From an uncultured Oscillospiraceae bacterium (lineage in GTDB: Bacteria; Bacillota; Clostridia; Oscillospirales; Acutalibacteraceae), in contig UQBX01000006.1 of assembly GCA_900539425.1 (NCBI GenBank), positions 1 to 64,000 on the forward strand: a stretch of DNA of 64,000 nt. The letters are read 5' to 3'. A program made the position numbers and the translations under genes. This document shows positions 43,240 to 50,819 of the stretch, one piece after another (position 1 is the stretch's first letter; each line of letters begins with the position of its first letter). Under the pieces are notes generated by a model that was given only the letters and a program-made list of their open reading frames with translations, made no database searches and had not been told where the DNA came from.

Positions 43240-43982
43240 TGGGCAGAATACTGAAACTTAAAAGTATCACAAAACGGCAGTGGATAATGGCAGGCGTTTC
43301 AGCGGCTGTTGTTGCAGGTTGCTTTTTGGCTCTATATTTAACACTGGGCAGGGAGCTTATGAGCGTTATATCAGACCAGCAGACTTTCAAAGCGTGGCTT
43401 GACAGTTTTTCCGTGCCTGCAAACGCTGTTTTCGTTTTTATAAGAGCTTTTCAGACAGTTGTTAAGATAATTCCTGCCGAACCGCTTGAGATAGGTTCGG
43501 GTTATGTGTGGGGCACGTTCGGCGGCTTCTTTTACTGCATGCTCGGCACAGAGATAGGCTCGCTTGTGATACTTGCGCTAACAAAGGCTTTCGGTGTAAA
43601 GTTTGTCAGGCTGTTTGTAGATATTGATAAAATTAATGAGTGGAGTTTTATAAAAAACTCAAAAAGAAAATATCTGCTCCTGTTTATAATCTATCTTATA
43701 CCGGGCACACCGAAAGATATAATTACATATTTTGCAGGGCTTACTGATACAAAGATTTTGCCGTTTCTGATAATAACGGGCATTGCACGAATACCCGCTA
43801 TAATTTCTTCAACATACTGCGGAAGCAGTTTGATAGATAATAATTACGCCCTCTTTATTGCTGTTTTTGCGGTCATAACCGTTGTTTCCGCACTCGGTAC
43901 ATATTTCGGCATGAAATATATGAAAAAGCTCAGGGAAAAGGAAAACGGCGGCAGACTGCAAAACGGCGAATTTACCTCTTAA
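43239..43982 (+). CDS. DedA/TVP38-type (VTT-domain) membrane protein
   Basis: This 247-residue protein has five to six membrane segments and the VTT/SNARE-associated core: PAEPLEIGSGYVWGTFGG and, later, LIPGTPKDIITYFAGLT, matching the conserved glycine/proline loops of the family. Recent work on VTT proteins points to phospholipid or polyprenyl-carrier scrambling. Overlap of its ATG with the GT8 stop codon (ATG at 43239) shows coupling, which suggests a role in lipid-linked glycan transport. It is followed by a terminator. Confidence 0.85.
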   Translation: MGRILKLKSITKRQWIMAGVSAAVVAGCFLALYLTLGRELMSVISDQQTFKAWLDSFSVPANAVFVFIRAFQTVVKIIPAEPLEIGSGYVWGTFGGFFYCMLGTEIGSLVILALTKAFGVKFVRLFVDIDKINEWSFIKNSKRKYLLLFIIYLIPGTPKDIITYFAGLTDTKILPFLIITGIARIPAIISSTYCGSSLIDNNYALFIAVFAVITVVSALGTYFGMKYMKKLREKENGGRLQNGEFTS

Positions 43983-44012
43983 AAGGATAAATCTTTTATC
44001 CTCCGAAAAACG

Positions 44013-44050
44013 AAAATACCGGTATGTTTTACACAGACCGGTATTTTTGT
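44013..44050. terminator. Terminator between VTT-domain gene and acyltransferase gene
   Basis: An 11-bp stem (44013-44023 with 44037-44047, core ACCGGT) with a 13-nt loop and a T-run closes both converging genes. Confidence 0.85.
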
Positions 44051-44054
44051 TTGC

Positions 44055-45323
44055 TTATATTGCTCCCGCACAGGAGACCTTCAGCCCTTTTGACTGAAGT
44101 ATATCCATAAAGTATCTGACTATCTCAAACCCGTTGCCCGCAAATGAAAGGGTGGCGCAAAGTGTATCAGCAAAACTTACAACAGCGCAGTTTATCGGGT
44201 TTATATACGTTTCGCCGAGTGTTACGGTAATCATATTTATGTGTTCTTCCATTTCCTGCGGCAGTTTTACAGAGCCCAGGTTAGTTACCGTAGATGTGTA
44301 TTTTCTTTCGCCGAAAAGCCTGAAAGCAGTTTTCATAACAGGCTTTTTCAGAAAAGACGGGGCAAGGCGTGAGATAAGCATCTTTTCGTCGGCAACATTG
44401 CGGCACACGTCGCTGTAAAGCTGTTCTTTGCTTATCTTTTCGTTCATTTCTTTTTTTATTTCATTCAGAACTGCTTCAAAACTCATTTTTCCTTCGGGCA
44501 AAATATTTGCAGTTATAAATGATGAGAAATTTCTCAAAGTGCCGCTTTTCCAGTATTTTCTGAGGTTTACCGGTATTGATATTATAAGCGGCTTCTTTGA
44601 AGAACGGCAGTCGTCGTTATACATGTTTATAAGCGCCATAGCGTACGCGGCTGTTATAAACTGAGTAACGGTGCAGTCATATTTCTGAGTGAGCTTTTTA
44701 AGATTTGAAAGGGGTATGCACACCTCGTCACGGTAAAATTTTTCATTTTCCTTATTCATTTTTATCTGATATGCTTTTTTTCCTTTTCTTGCCGCACCCT
44801 TGCTGCCGTTGTAGATTTTAAGAAAATCATCCTCAAACTCACTTCTTTTCGGCGGCTCCTTATATTCTTTTATTCCGAAAGATTTCGCGTCGTTTACCTC
44901 ACAGCCGCAAAGCTGAAGATATCTTAGCATCAGCGCCTTTACAAATTCCATAGCTCCTGAACCGTCTGTAACGGCGTGGAAAAATTCACACCTTATCTCG
45001 CAGCTGTTAGTTATTATCCTGAAAAGCGGCCGCTTTTTATCTTTCGTGTTTATCGGTCTGCATATATCTTTTGAATCGGTTATTATGTCAAGGCTTTCCG
45101 CCTTGTAGAAATAATCCCAAAACAGTCCTTTTTTCAGGCATACATAAAAGCTTGGAAATCTTTTTTCTAGATCAAAAACGGCTTTTCTTAATGCGTCTTT
45201 TTTTACTTCTTCCTTTAAATATACCGATATAGCGAACACAGCGTTCCATTTTTTTGTCATTGCCGCGGGATAGATTTTTGCGGCGTTGTCAAGCGGTAAA
45301 AAATTAATATTCTTGTTTCTCAT
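44055..45323 (-). CDS. Condensation/acetyltransferase-fold protein (HxxxDG type)
   Basis: This 422-residue protein has HAVTDGSGAMEF near residue 118, the HxxxDG active motif of the condensation-domain/AATase/wax-ester-synthase superfamily, which moves acyl groups to alcohols or amines. A second family segment is SIPVNLRKYWKSGTLRNFSSF near residue 250, close to the usual conserved loop. No carrier or adenylation domain is attached, so it is a stand-alone enzyme, perhaps acylating a lipid, sugar or alcohol. Single-gene unit, divergent from gtrB over a region rich in TTTACA repeats. Substrate unknown. Confidence 0.78.
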   Translation of the reverse strand: MRNKNINFLPLDNAAKIYPAAMTKKWNAVFAISVYLKEEVKKDALRKAVFDLEKRFPSFYVCLKKGLFWDYFYKAESLDIITDSKDICRPINTKDKKRPLFRIITNSCEIRCEFFHAVTDGSGAMEFVKALMLRYLQLCGCEVNDAKSFGIKEYKEPPKRSEFEDDFLKIYNGSKGAARKGKKAYQIKMNKENEKFYRDEVCIPLSNLKKLTQKYDCTVTQFITAAYAMALINMYNDDCRSSKKPLIISIPVNLRKYWKSGTLRNFSSFITANILPEGKMSFEAVLNEIKKEMNEKISKEQLYSDVCRNVADEKMLISRLAPSFLKKPVMKTAFRLFGERKYTSTVTNLGSVKLPQEMEEHINMITVTLGETYINPINCAVVSFADTLCATLSFAGNGFEIVRYFMDILQSKGLKVSCAGAI

Positions 45324-45405
45324 TATATTTCCTCCGTTGCGCTTTTTGCTCTCTCAGGCGCAATATTATCTTACCCGCTGTAAATCCAAACAGCCATTAA
45401 CTTGT

Positions 45406-45488
45406 GTTTACATTAAAAAAATGTAAACCGAGTTTGACGAAGGAAACATAATTGTAAAGCTCTGTTTACACAAGTTTTAAAGTGTAAA
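45406..45488. repeat. Two inverted repeats of a TTTACA motif (operator candidates)
   Basis: GTTTACATT (45406-45414) pairs with AATGTAAAC (45420-45428), and TTTACAC (45465-45471) pairs with GTGTAAA (45482-45488). A fifth half-site TTGTAAA lies between them (45452-45458). They sit between the divergent acyltransferase and gtrB genes and look like a pair of binding sites for a dimeric regulator. The rest of the 45324-45654 gap holds the gtrB promoter. Confidence 0.6.
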
Positions 45489-45547
45489 AGTCATGAATGT
45501 GAATGAATCACGTTTTCTTAAGATTTATTAAGATTGTTATTTGATTG

Positions 45548-45576
45548 TTGTTTTTACCAATATGTTGTGTTACAAT
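45548..45576 (+). promoter_or_regulatory. Promoter of the gtrB-gtrA unit
   Basis: TTGTTT (45548-45553) and TACAAT (45571-45576) have a 17-bp spacer. A second TATAAT-like box lies at 45596-45601. Confidence 0.5.
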
Positions 45577-45654
45577 ATCAAAGGTGTTTATATAGTATAA
45601 TTTTTTAAATTATTCAGCACTATTTATATAGCAATATTTTTCAAGAGGTTTAAA

Positions 45655-46617
45655 ATGAAACTTTCACTTGTAGTCCCCTGCTATAATGAAGAGGGAAATG
45701 TAGAAAAATTCTATTCCGAAGTCAAAAAAGTTTTTGACGGCAAGGTGGACGATTACGAATTTGTTTTTATAAATGACGGCAGTAAGGACAAGACTTATGA
45801 ACTGCTGAAAAAAATGTATGAAGAACATAAAGATTCTCAGATACAGGTGCTTTCTTTCAGCCGTAATTTCGGCAAGGAGGCGGCTATATATGCCGGTCTA
45901 AACGCTGTTCGGGGAGATCTTGTATGCCTTATCGACGCAGACCTGCAGCAGCGGCCGGAGGTTGTGCTTCAGATGCTTTCCAAAATGGAAGCTGATGAGG
46001 ATATTGACTGCGTTACCGCTTATCAGGAAGAACGAAAAGAAAACAAGCTGATGAGCGCAATGAAATCGGCGTTTTATAAAATAATAAATAAAGTAGCCGA
46101 TGTTCCGTTTGTAAACGGCGCGTCAGATTTCAGGCTTATGAAACGTCAGATGGTGCAGGCAGTTCTGGAAATGGGCGAGTATCATCGTTTCTCAAAAGGC
46201 ATATTCAGTTTTGTAGGGTTTAATACCGAGTATATGCCTTACACTGTGTGTGAAAGGGAAAGCGGCGAGTCAAAGTGGAATTTTGCAAAACTTTTCAAAT
46301 ACGCTATTGAGGGTATCGTTTCTTTCACAACTTTCCCGCTTACACTTTCCGCTTATCTTGGTTTCTTTTCTTCACTTATATCAATAATATATCTTGTGGT
46401 AGTTGTTATTCAGAAACTCGCTTTCGGTATAAGCGTTCCCGGTTATGCCACCATCGTTGTGCTTGTGCTGTTTCTCGGCGGAATTCAGCTTTTCTGCCTC
46501 GGGCTTCTTGGCGAGTATATTTCAAAGATATATGTTCAGGTTAAAAACAGACCCGTTTATATTCTGAAAAATCATCTCGGTGCCGAAAAGGAAAAAAATA
46601 CTGATGAAAAAAATTAA
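45655..46617 (+). CDS. gtrB: GtrB-type family 2 glycosyltransferase
   Basis: This 320-residue protein is a polyprenyl-phosphate sugar transferase of the GtrB/DPM1 group. The GT-A catalytic half has VVPCYNEEGNVEKF, FINDGSKDKT, DADLQQRPE (metal site) and GASDFRLM; the C-terminal part has two membrane helices. It attaches glucose or another sugar to undecaprenyl phosphate on the inner face of the membrane. The GtrA flippase gene overlaps its end by 14 bases. Target is a teichoic acid, capsule or other surface glycan. Start follows CAAGAGGTTTAAA. Confidence 0.92.
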   Translation: MKLSLVVPCYNEEGNVEKFYSEVKKVFDGKVDDYEFVFINDGSKDKTYELLKKMYEEHKDSQIQVLSFSRNFGKEAAIYAGLNAVRGDLVCLIDADLQQRPEVVLQMLSKMEADEDIDCVTAYQEERKENKLMSAMKSAFYKIINKVADVPFVNGASDFRLMKRQMVQAVLEMGEYHRFSKGIFSFVGFNTEYMPYTVCERESGESKWNFAKLFKYAIEGIVSFTTFPLTLSAYLGFFSSLISIIYLVVVVIQKLAFGISVPGYATIVVLVLFLGGIQLFCLGLLGEYISKIYVQVKNRPVYILKNHLGAEKEKNTDEKN

Positions 46618-47098
46618 AGAACTTTTTGTTAAATATAAAGAACTGATAACCTATGTGGTGTTCGGCGTCCTTACAACAGTCGTAAATTTCGTCTGTTTTT
46701 GGCTGCTCAATAAGATTTTCGGAGATCATATCTATCTTCTAAATAACGCAATTGCGTGGATAGTATCCGTAATTTTCGCTTACATTACAAATAAGCTGTG
46801 GGTATTTGAATCAAAGAGCTGGAATATAAAAATCGTTGCCCGCGAAGTGGTTGAGTTTTTCGCTGCGCGTCTTTTCAGCTTCGGTGTTGAGGAAGGCGGT
46901 CTCTGGCTGTTTGTTGATATCCTCGGAATGGGCAAATACTCATTCACTTTATTAGGATTTGAGATCACGGGTCAGATAATCGCAAAGGTCATCCTTGCAG
47001 TAATTGTGGTAATTCTCAATTATTTCTTCAGCAAATTCATTATTTTTGCCAAGAAAAAGAAAAAGACTGAGGGCGAAGAACAAAATACGGCAGAATAA
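46604..47098 (+). CDS. gtrA: GtrA-family flippase-like membrane protein
   Basis: This 164-residue protein with four membrane helices matches GtrA: YVVFGVLTTVVNFVCFWLLNK, AWIVSVIFAYITNKLWVFES and a third pair near the C-terminus (VIVVILNYFFSKFIIF). The family flips polyprenyl-phosphate sugars to the outer face. ATG 46604, inside the end of gtrB, is chosen over a longer start at 46580; GGAAA lies upstream. With gtrB it forms a two-gene surface-glycan decoration unit. Confidence 0.9.
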   Translation: MKKIKELFVKYKELITYVVFGVLTTVVNFVCFWLLNKIFGDHIYLLNNAIAWIVSVIFAYITNKLWVFESKSWNIKIVAREVVEFFAARLFSFGVEEGGLWLFVDILGMGKYSFTLLGFEITGQIIAKVILAVIVVILNYFFSKFIIFAKKKKKTEGEEQNTAE

Positions 47099-47103
47099 AA
47101 TTT

Positions 47104-47133
47104 AAAGGCAGAGCATAGGCTCTGCCTTTTTTC
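47104..47133. terminator. Terminator between gtrA and cotJB
   Basis: An 11-bp stem (47104-47114 with 47119-47129) with a 4-nt loop and a T-run serves converging genes. Confidence 0.9.
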
Positions 47134-47159
47134 TTAATTGTTTGCTTTAAGCGTTTTCC

Positions 47160-47393
47160 TCAGTTATCCCACGGCCACGGGTCTTTCAGCCATTCGTCAC
47201 TGTTGTTTTCACCAAGAGTAAGCGGGCCGTACTTTTCTTCAAATTCTGCTTTGAGCGCGTTGAATTCGGCAGTGTATTTCTTATAGAGACGGTGTGCCTC
47301 TTCGTTGCCGTTGTGCGTATCAAGATATACGCGCATCTCCCACATGGCAAACTGTACTGCGGAAAGCTTTGTCATAAGTTTTTCCCTGCTCAT
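47160..47393 (-). CDS. cotJB: Spore coat protein CotJB
   Basis: This 77-residue protein matches CotJB: KLSAVQFAMWEMRVYLDTHNGNEEAH, KYTAEFNALKAEFEEKYGPLTL and the C-terminal tryptophan-rich WLKDPWPWDN. It is an inner-coat protein of Firmicute spores, assembled with CotJA and CotJC. Its start overlaps cotJA by four bases. In Bacillus the three genes form one operon; here cotJC is about 5 kb away and interrupted. Confidence 0.92.
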   Translation of the reverse strand: MSREKLMTKLSAVQFAMWEMRVYLDTHNGNEEAHRLYKKYTAEFNALKAEFEEKYGPLTLGENNSDEWLKDPWPWDN

Positions 47394-47605
47394 TTTTCTG
47401 CCCCTTTTCCTAAAAATGGTTTGTTAAGTTCGGGAAATACCGTTCCCGCATTGAATCCCGTCATCGTGTCATCATATAAAACAGGCTGCTGCTGAAAGGG
47501 CACGTAAGCCATAGTAACCGTAGCGTCCTTAGGCAGCGGAGCGGGAATACCGTCGTCCGGCTTTTTAAGGAAGCTCGGATTAAACATATCTTCGTATTTA
47601 TACAT
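47390..47605 (-). CDS. cotJA: Spore coat-associated protein CotJA
   Basis: This 71-residue protein has the CotJA pattern AYVPFQQ then GFNAGTVFPELNKPF, ending in a short basic tail. It is the first gene of the cotJA-cotJB pair. The start codon at 47605 lies behind AAAGGAGTTATATT. A sigma-K/sigma-E-like promoter (AC-N16-CATATTAT) is about 90 bp upstream at 47694-47719, so expression in the mother cell is likely. It gives clear evidence that the host forms spores. Confidence 0.88.
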   Translation of the reverse strand: MYKYEDMFNPSFLKKPDDGIPAPLPKDATVTMAYVPFQQQPVLYDDTMTGFNAGTVFPELNKPFLGKGAEK

Positions 47606-47693
47606 AATATAACTCCTTTAAGGTTAGCCGCGCATAAAATTACGTACAGCGCGGTTTTTAAAAGTGAAAATCATCGTAATTTCACCTCAGTCC

Positions 47694-47719
47694 ATAATAT
47701 GCCGCTTCGCTAAAAAAGT
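47694..47719 (-). promoter_or_regulatory. Mother-cell sigma-like promoter of cotJAB
   Basis: On the minus strand, AC (47719-47718), 16 bp and CATATTAT (47701-47694). The layout and spacing are identical to those before cotJC. No open frame or antitoxin gene is found in the 47606-47809 gap. Confidence 0.42.
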
Positions 47720-47809
47720 TTTTCGGCATATAATAAAATACGGATGTTTAAAATCAGAAAATAAAGGCAAAACTATAAACGGAACAAAAATAAAACAAAG
47801 GTGATAATT

Positions 47810-48151
47810 ATGACTGTTAAACGCGGCGATATATATTATGCCGATTTAAGCCCCGTTGTGGGCTCAGAGCAGGGCGGAATTAGGCCGGTGCTCATAGTTC
47901 AGAATGATGTGGGAAACAGATTTTCACCAACCGTTATAGCTGCCGCCATAACAAGCCAGAAGGACAAATCCAATCTGCCTACTCATATTGAGGTGGATGC
48001 AGGCCACTGCGGCCTTGCAAAGGACAGTATTGTGCTTCTTGAGCAGGTGCGCACTATTGATAAACGTCGTCTGAGGGAAAAAATGGGTGCCCTTGATGTT
48101 GGCGATATGGGAAAAGTAAACGAGGCTCTTTCTGTTTCATTCGGACTTTAA
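47810..48151 (+). CDS. mazF: MazF/PemK-family endoribonuclease toxin without adjacent antitoxin
   Basis: This 113-residue protein matches NdoA/MazF: VKRGDIYYADLSPVVGSEQGG at the start, RPVLIVQND, and the conserved KSNLPTHIEV then LLEQVRTIDKRRL. MazF toxins cleave mRNA at short motifs. The start is ATG 47810 behind AAAGGTG. No MazE/EndoAI-type frame precedes it in the 200-bp gap, so the antitoxin must be encoded elsewhere or be absent. A terminator follows the stop codon. The gene is a single unit. Confidence 0.92.
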   Translation: MTVKRGDIYYADLSPVVGSEQGGIRPVLIVQNDVGNRFSPTVIAAAITSQKDKSNLPTHIEVDAGHCGLAKDSIVLLEQVRTIDKRRLREKMGALDVGDMGKVNEALSVSFGL

Positions 48152-48172
48152 ATAGATACTCGGCTTAGCCGG

Positions 48173-48200
48173 AGCGGCTCTTTGAGCCGCTTTTTTACTG
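48173..48200 (+). terminator. Terminator of mazF
   Basis: A perfect 8-bp G/C-rich stem (48173-48180 with 48184-48191) with a TTT loop is followed by a T-run. Confidence 0.85.
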
Positions 48201-48280
48201 CGTTTATTTTCGAATGATGTTGAAAAAAAGCGCCTGAAATGTTAAAATAATTCGAAAAGAATTATAAAGGCGGTTTTCGT

Positions 48281-48793
48281 ATGCAAAAAATAGCAGAGTT
48301 TCAGAAAGTAAGCTTTTCACAGTTTGAGGCGGATTTCAAAAAGAATTTTCCGGAGTGTGAAAATGTAAAGGAAATCTACGATTCGATAAAATTACCGAAA
48401 AGAGCCACCACAGGCTCTGCAGGATATGATTTTTACGCCCCTGTTGATATTACGCTTGAAAAAGGTAAAAGCGTTCTTATCCCTACGGGTATAAGGTCAA
48501 AAATAGAGGACGGCTGGGTGCTTCAGATATTCCCGCGCTCGGGGCTCGGTTTTAAGCACAGGGTACAGCTTGATAACACGGTCGGAATAATTGATGCCGA
48601 TTATTATAATTCCTCAAACGAGGGGCATATCATGATAAAGCTTTCGTGTGACGCTCACGATGACGGGCACACCGTTTCACTTTCTGCCGGAGACGGCTTT
48701 GCTCAGGGTATATTCCTTCAGTTCGGCATTACCGTTGATGACGATGCAAGCGGAATTAGAGACGGCGGTTTCGGCTCTACTACAAAAGGCTGA
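48281..48793 (+). CDS. dut: dUTP diphosphatase (dUTPase)
   Basis: This 170-residue trimeric enzyme converts dUTP to dUMP and pyrophosphate, keeping uracil out of DNA. All five motifs are present: SAGYDFYAP (I), PRSGLGFK (II), GIIDADYYNSSNEG (III), DGFAQGIF (IV) and GGFGSTT (V). A 20-residue insertion relative to the shortest enzymes lies at the start (FQKVSFSQFEADF). It starts behind AAAGGCGG. Single-gene unit between mazF and rpsU. Confidence 0.93.
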   Translation: MQKIAEFQKVSFSQFEADFKKNFPECENVKEIYDSIKLPKRATTGSAGYDFYAPVDITLEKGKSVLIPTGIRSKIEDGWVLQIFPRSGLGFKHRVQLDNTVGIIDADYYNSSNEGHIMIKLSCDAHDDGHTVSLSAGDGFAQGIFLQFGITVDDDASGIRDGGFGSTTKG

Positions 48794-48891
48794 TATACAG
48801 CTGTTTCAGGCGCCTAATGCCTTCTCACGTCTGTTTGCGCGTTTTTCGGCGTCTTTTTTTCATTAGTTTTATACATTATTTGCTAAAATGC

Positions 48892-48920
48892 TTGACAATT
48901 CAGTCTTATTTGATTATAAT
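48892..48920 (+). promoter_or_regulatory. Consensus promoter of rpsU
   Basis: TTGACA (48892-48897) and TATAAT (48915-48920) match the sigma-A consensus exactly, with a 17-bp spacer. It is the strongest promoter seen in the window. Confidence 0.93.
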
Positions 48921-48992
48921 TTTCTGCGGATATTCAAAAAATATTCAAAATTTGTGATTACCCCTGACAGCAGGTCGGAGGGAGGGAATAAA

Positions 48993-49169
48993 GTGAGCCA
49001 GGTCAGAATTAAAGAAAATGAATCTCTTGACAGCGCTATCCGCCGTTTTAAGCGGCAGACTTCTCGCGACGGCATTATTCAGGAAGTTCGCAAAAGAGAG
49101 CATTATGAAAAGCCTTCGGTTGCTCGTAAAAAGAAGAGCGAAGCCGCTCGCAAAAGAAAGTATAAATAA
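48993..49169 (+). CDS. rpsU: 30S ribosomal protein S21
   Basis: This 58-residue protein matches bacterial S21: VRIKENESLDSAIRRFKRQ, GIIQEVRKREHYEKPS and the basic RKKKSEAARKRKYK tail. The start codon is GTG 48993 behind GGAGGGAGGG; a longer frame from 48888 has no ribosome site. S21 sits on the small subunit near the anti-Shine-Dalgarno end of 16S rRNA and helps initiation. It is driven by a perfect promoter and closed by a terminator. Confidence 0.95.
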   Translation: MSQVRIKENESLDSAIRRFKRQTSRDGIIQEVRKREHYEKPSVARKKKSEAARKRKYK

Positions 49170-49179
49170 TTATACATAA

Positions 49180-49215
49180 AAGGGGAACGGGAATTTTCGT
49201 TCCCCTTGATTTTCT
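49180..49215 (+). terminator. Terminator of rpsU
   Basis: A 10-bp stem AAGGGGAACG/CGTTCCCCTT (49180-49189 with 49198-49207) is followed by GATTTTCTTT. Confidence 0.85.
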
Positions 49216-49271
49216 TTATACACAAAATACCGTGTGTAGCAGATCATGCGGTATGCGGAAGGTGTTGCAAT

Positions 49272-49709
49272 ATGAAAAAAATACTTGTAATCAACGGCCC
49301 CAATCTCAATATGACGGGGATAAGAAAAAAAGACGTTTACGGCTCAGAAACGCTCAAGGCGATAAATGAGGAACTAAAGATTTACGGAAAGGCGCGAGGC
49401 GCCAAAATCAGTTTCTTTCAGTCAAATCACGAGGGCGATATAATAGATATGATACAGCAGAGCAGGGAGGAGTATGACGGTGTTGTTATCAATGCCGGAG
49501 CCTATACTCACTATTCCTATGCCATCAGGGATGCTATTGAGTCCGTGCAGGATTATCTGCCTTTTGTTGAGGTTCACATGAGTGATATTCATAACCGCGA
49601 GGATTTCAGAAAAACATCCGTAATTACAGAGGTGTGCAGAAAGCAGATATGCGGTTACGGTAAAGACAGTTACAAAATGGGTATTGATTTATTACTTGAA
49701 ATATTATAA
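49272..49709 (+). CDS. aroQ: 3-dehydroquinate dehydratase, type II
   Basis: This 145-residue dodecameric enzyme of the shikimate pathway dehydrates 3-dehydroquinate. INGPNLNMTGIR holds the N-terminal loop, VYGSET carries the catalytic Tyr, and NAGAYTHYSYAIRDAI and VEVHMSDIHNREDFR supply the His and Arg residues. Start is ATG 49272 behind GGAAGGTG; the longer frame at 49206 overlaps the rpsU terminator. Followed by efp 42 bases later, possibly on the same transcript. Confidence 0.94.
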   Translation: MKKILVINGPNLNMTGIRKKDVYGSETLKAINEELKIYGKARGAKISFFQSNHEGDIIDMIQQSREEYDGVVINAGAYTHYSYAIRDAIESVQDYLPFVEVHMSDIHNREDFRKTSVITEVCRKQICGYGKDSYKMGIDLLLEIL

Positions 49710-49751
49710 AATAAGTCTGTATTAAGAAGAATAAACTTTGGAGGTATATTT

Positions 49752-50309
49752 ATGGTATCAGCAGGCGATTTCAGAAACGGCGTAACATTTGAAATGGACG
49801 GCCAGGTTTATCAGATTGTTGAATTTCAGCACGTTAAGCCGGGTAAAGGCGCCGCGTTTGTAAGAGCAAAGATTAAGAATGTTATTCAGGGTTCCGTTGT
49901 TGAAAGAACTTTCAATCCCACGGAAAAATTCCCCACCGCTTTCATTGAAAGAAAAGATATGGTTTATTCATATAGCGATGACGGTATTTATTACTTCATG
50001 GATCAGGAAACATTTGATATGGTTCCCGTATCAGAGAGTGACCTCAGCGATAACTTTAAGTTCGTTAAGGAGAATGATATCTGCCGTGTTCTTTCATATA
50101 AGGGCAAGGTATTCGGCGTAGAGCCGCCTACATTTGTAACTCTTGAGGTTACCAAAACAGATCCCGGCTTCAAGGGCAATACAGCAACAAATACACTTAA
50201 ACCCGCAACTCTTGAAACAGGCGCTGAGATCCGTGTTCCTCTTTTCATCAACGAGGGCGATAAGATCCGCGTAGACACAAGAACATGCGAATACATGGAG
50301 CGCGCATAA
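49752..50309 (+). CDS. efp: Translation elongation factor P
   Basis: This 185-residue protein is EF-P, which relieves ribosome stalling at polyproline stretches. The KOW-like domain has FQHVKPGKGAAFVRAKIKN, whose loop Lys lies at the site modified in many bacteria; domains II and III follow with FEVTKT-like strands and the C-terminal GDKIRVDTRTCEYMERA signature. The ribosome site is TTTGGAGG. No modification enzyme (EpmA, YmfI) is next to it. It precedes a CD1247-like gene by 18 bases, as in some Clostridia. Confidence 0.95.
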   Translation: MVSAGDFRNGVTFEMDGQVYQIVEFQHVKPGKGAAFVRAKIKNVIQGSVVERTFNPTEKFPTAFIERKDMVYSYSDDGIYYFMDQETFDMVPVSESDLSDNFKFVKENDICRVLSYKGKVFGVEPPTFVTLEVTKTDPGFKGNTATNTLKPATLETGAEIRVPLFINEGDKIRVDTRTCEYMERA

Positions 50310-50327
50310 GCTCAGAAAGGATTTTCT

Positions 50328-50732
50328 ATGAATACAACAGAAAGCCTCGGCTATCTCAAAGGTCTGCTTGACGGACTTGATTTTGACAGCAACAAAAAAG
50401 AAACAAAGATGTTCAGAGCCATTGTTGATGTTCTTGAAAACATTATTCAGGATATTGATGATGTAAATGAGGATATGGATCTTCTTGCAGAGCAGGTAGA
50501 CGGAATTGATGATGACCTCGCAGAGGTTGAGGATTACCTTTCCGAATGTGATGACTGTGACTGCTGCGACGAGTGTGATGACGATGAATATGCTATCACA
50601 TGTCCTGCTTGCGGCGAAGAGTTTACAGTAGACGAAGATACCGTTATGGAAGGCGGCATTGAGTGCCCTGCTTGCGGCGAATTCCTTGAGTTTGAACTTG
50701 AGGACGAAGAAGAGGAAAACACAGAGGAATAA
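50328..50732 (+). CDS. CD1247-like acidic zinc-ribbon protein
   Basis: This 134-residue protein starts with a coiled-coil domain (ESLGYLKGLLDGLDFDSNKK) typical of the CD1247 N-terminal family in Clostridia. A cysteine-rich acidic segment (CDDCDCCDEC) follows, then a zinc ribbon (CPACGEEF and CPACGEFL). The rest is very rich in Asp and Glu. It is downstream of efp with an AAAGGA site, so it may be co-expressed with EF-P. Function not known. Confidence 0.8.
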   Translation: MNTTESLGYLKGLLDGLDFDSNKKETKMFRAIVDVLENIIQDIDDVNEDMDLLAEQVDGIDDDLAEVEDYLSECDDCDCCDECDDDEYAITCPACGEEFTVDEDTVMEGGIECPACGEFLEFELEDEEEENTEE

Positions 50733-50756
50733 TCCTCACATATAAAATGATTCATT

Positions 50757-50785
50757 AAGGCGTCTTTTCAGGCGCCTTTTACTTT
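50757..50785 (+). terminator. Weak terminator after the CD1247-like gene
   Basis: AAGGCG (50757-50762) can pair with CGCCTT (50773-50778), followed by TTA. The stem is only six base pairs. Confidence 0.5.
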
Positions 50786-50819
50786 ATTGAGATTATAAGA
50801 AAATCGGGTGCGTCGGTAT

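Noticed and set aside
48888..48992. 93-residue version of S21
   Set aside because: The extension overlaps the promoter; GTG 48993 has a strong ribosome site and gives the normal 58 residues.
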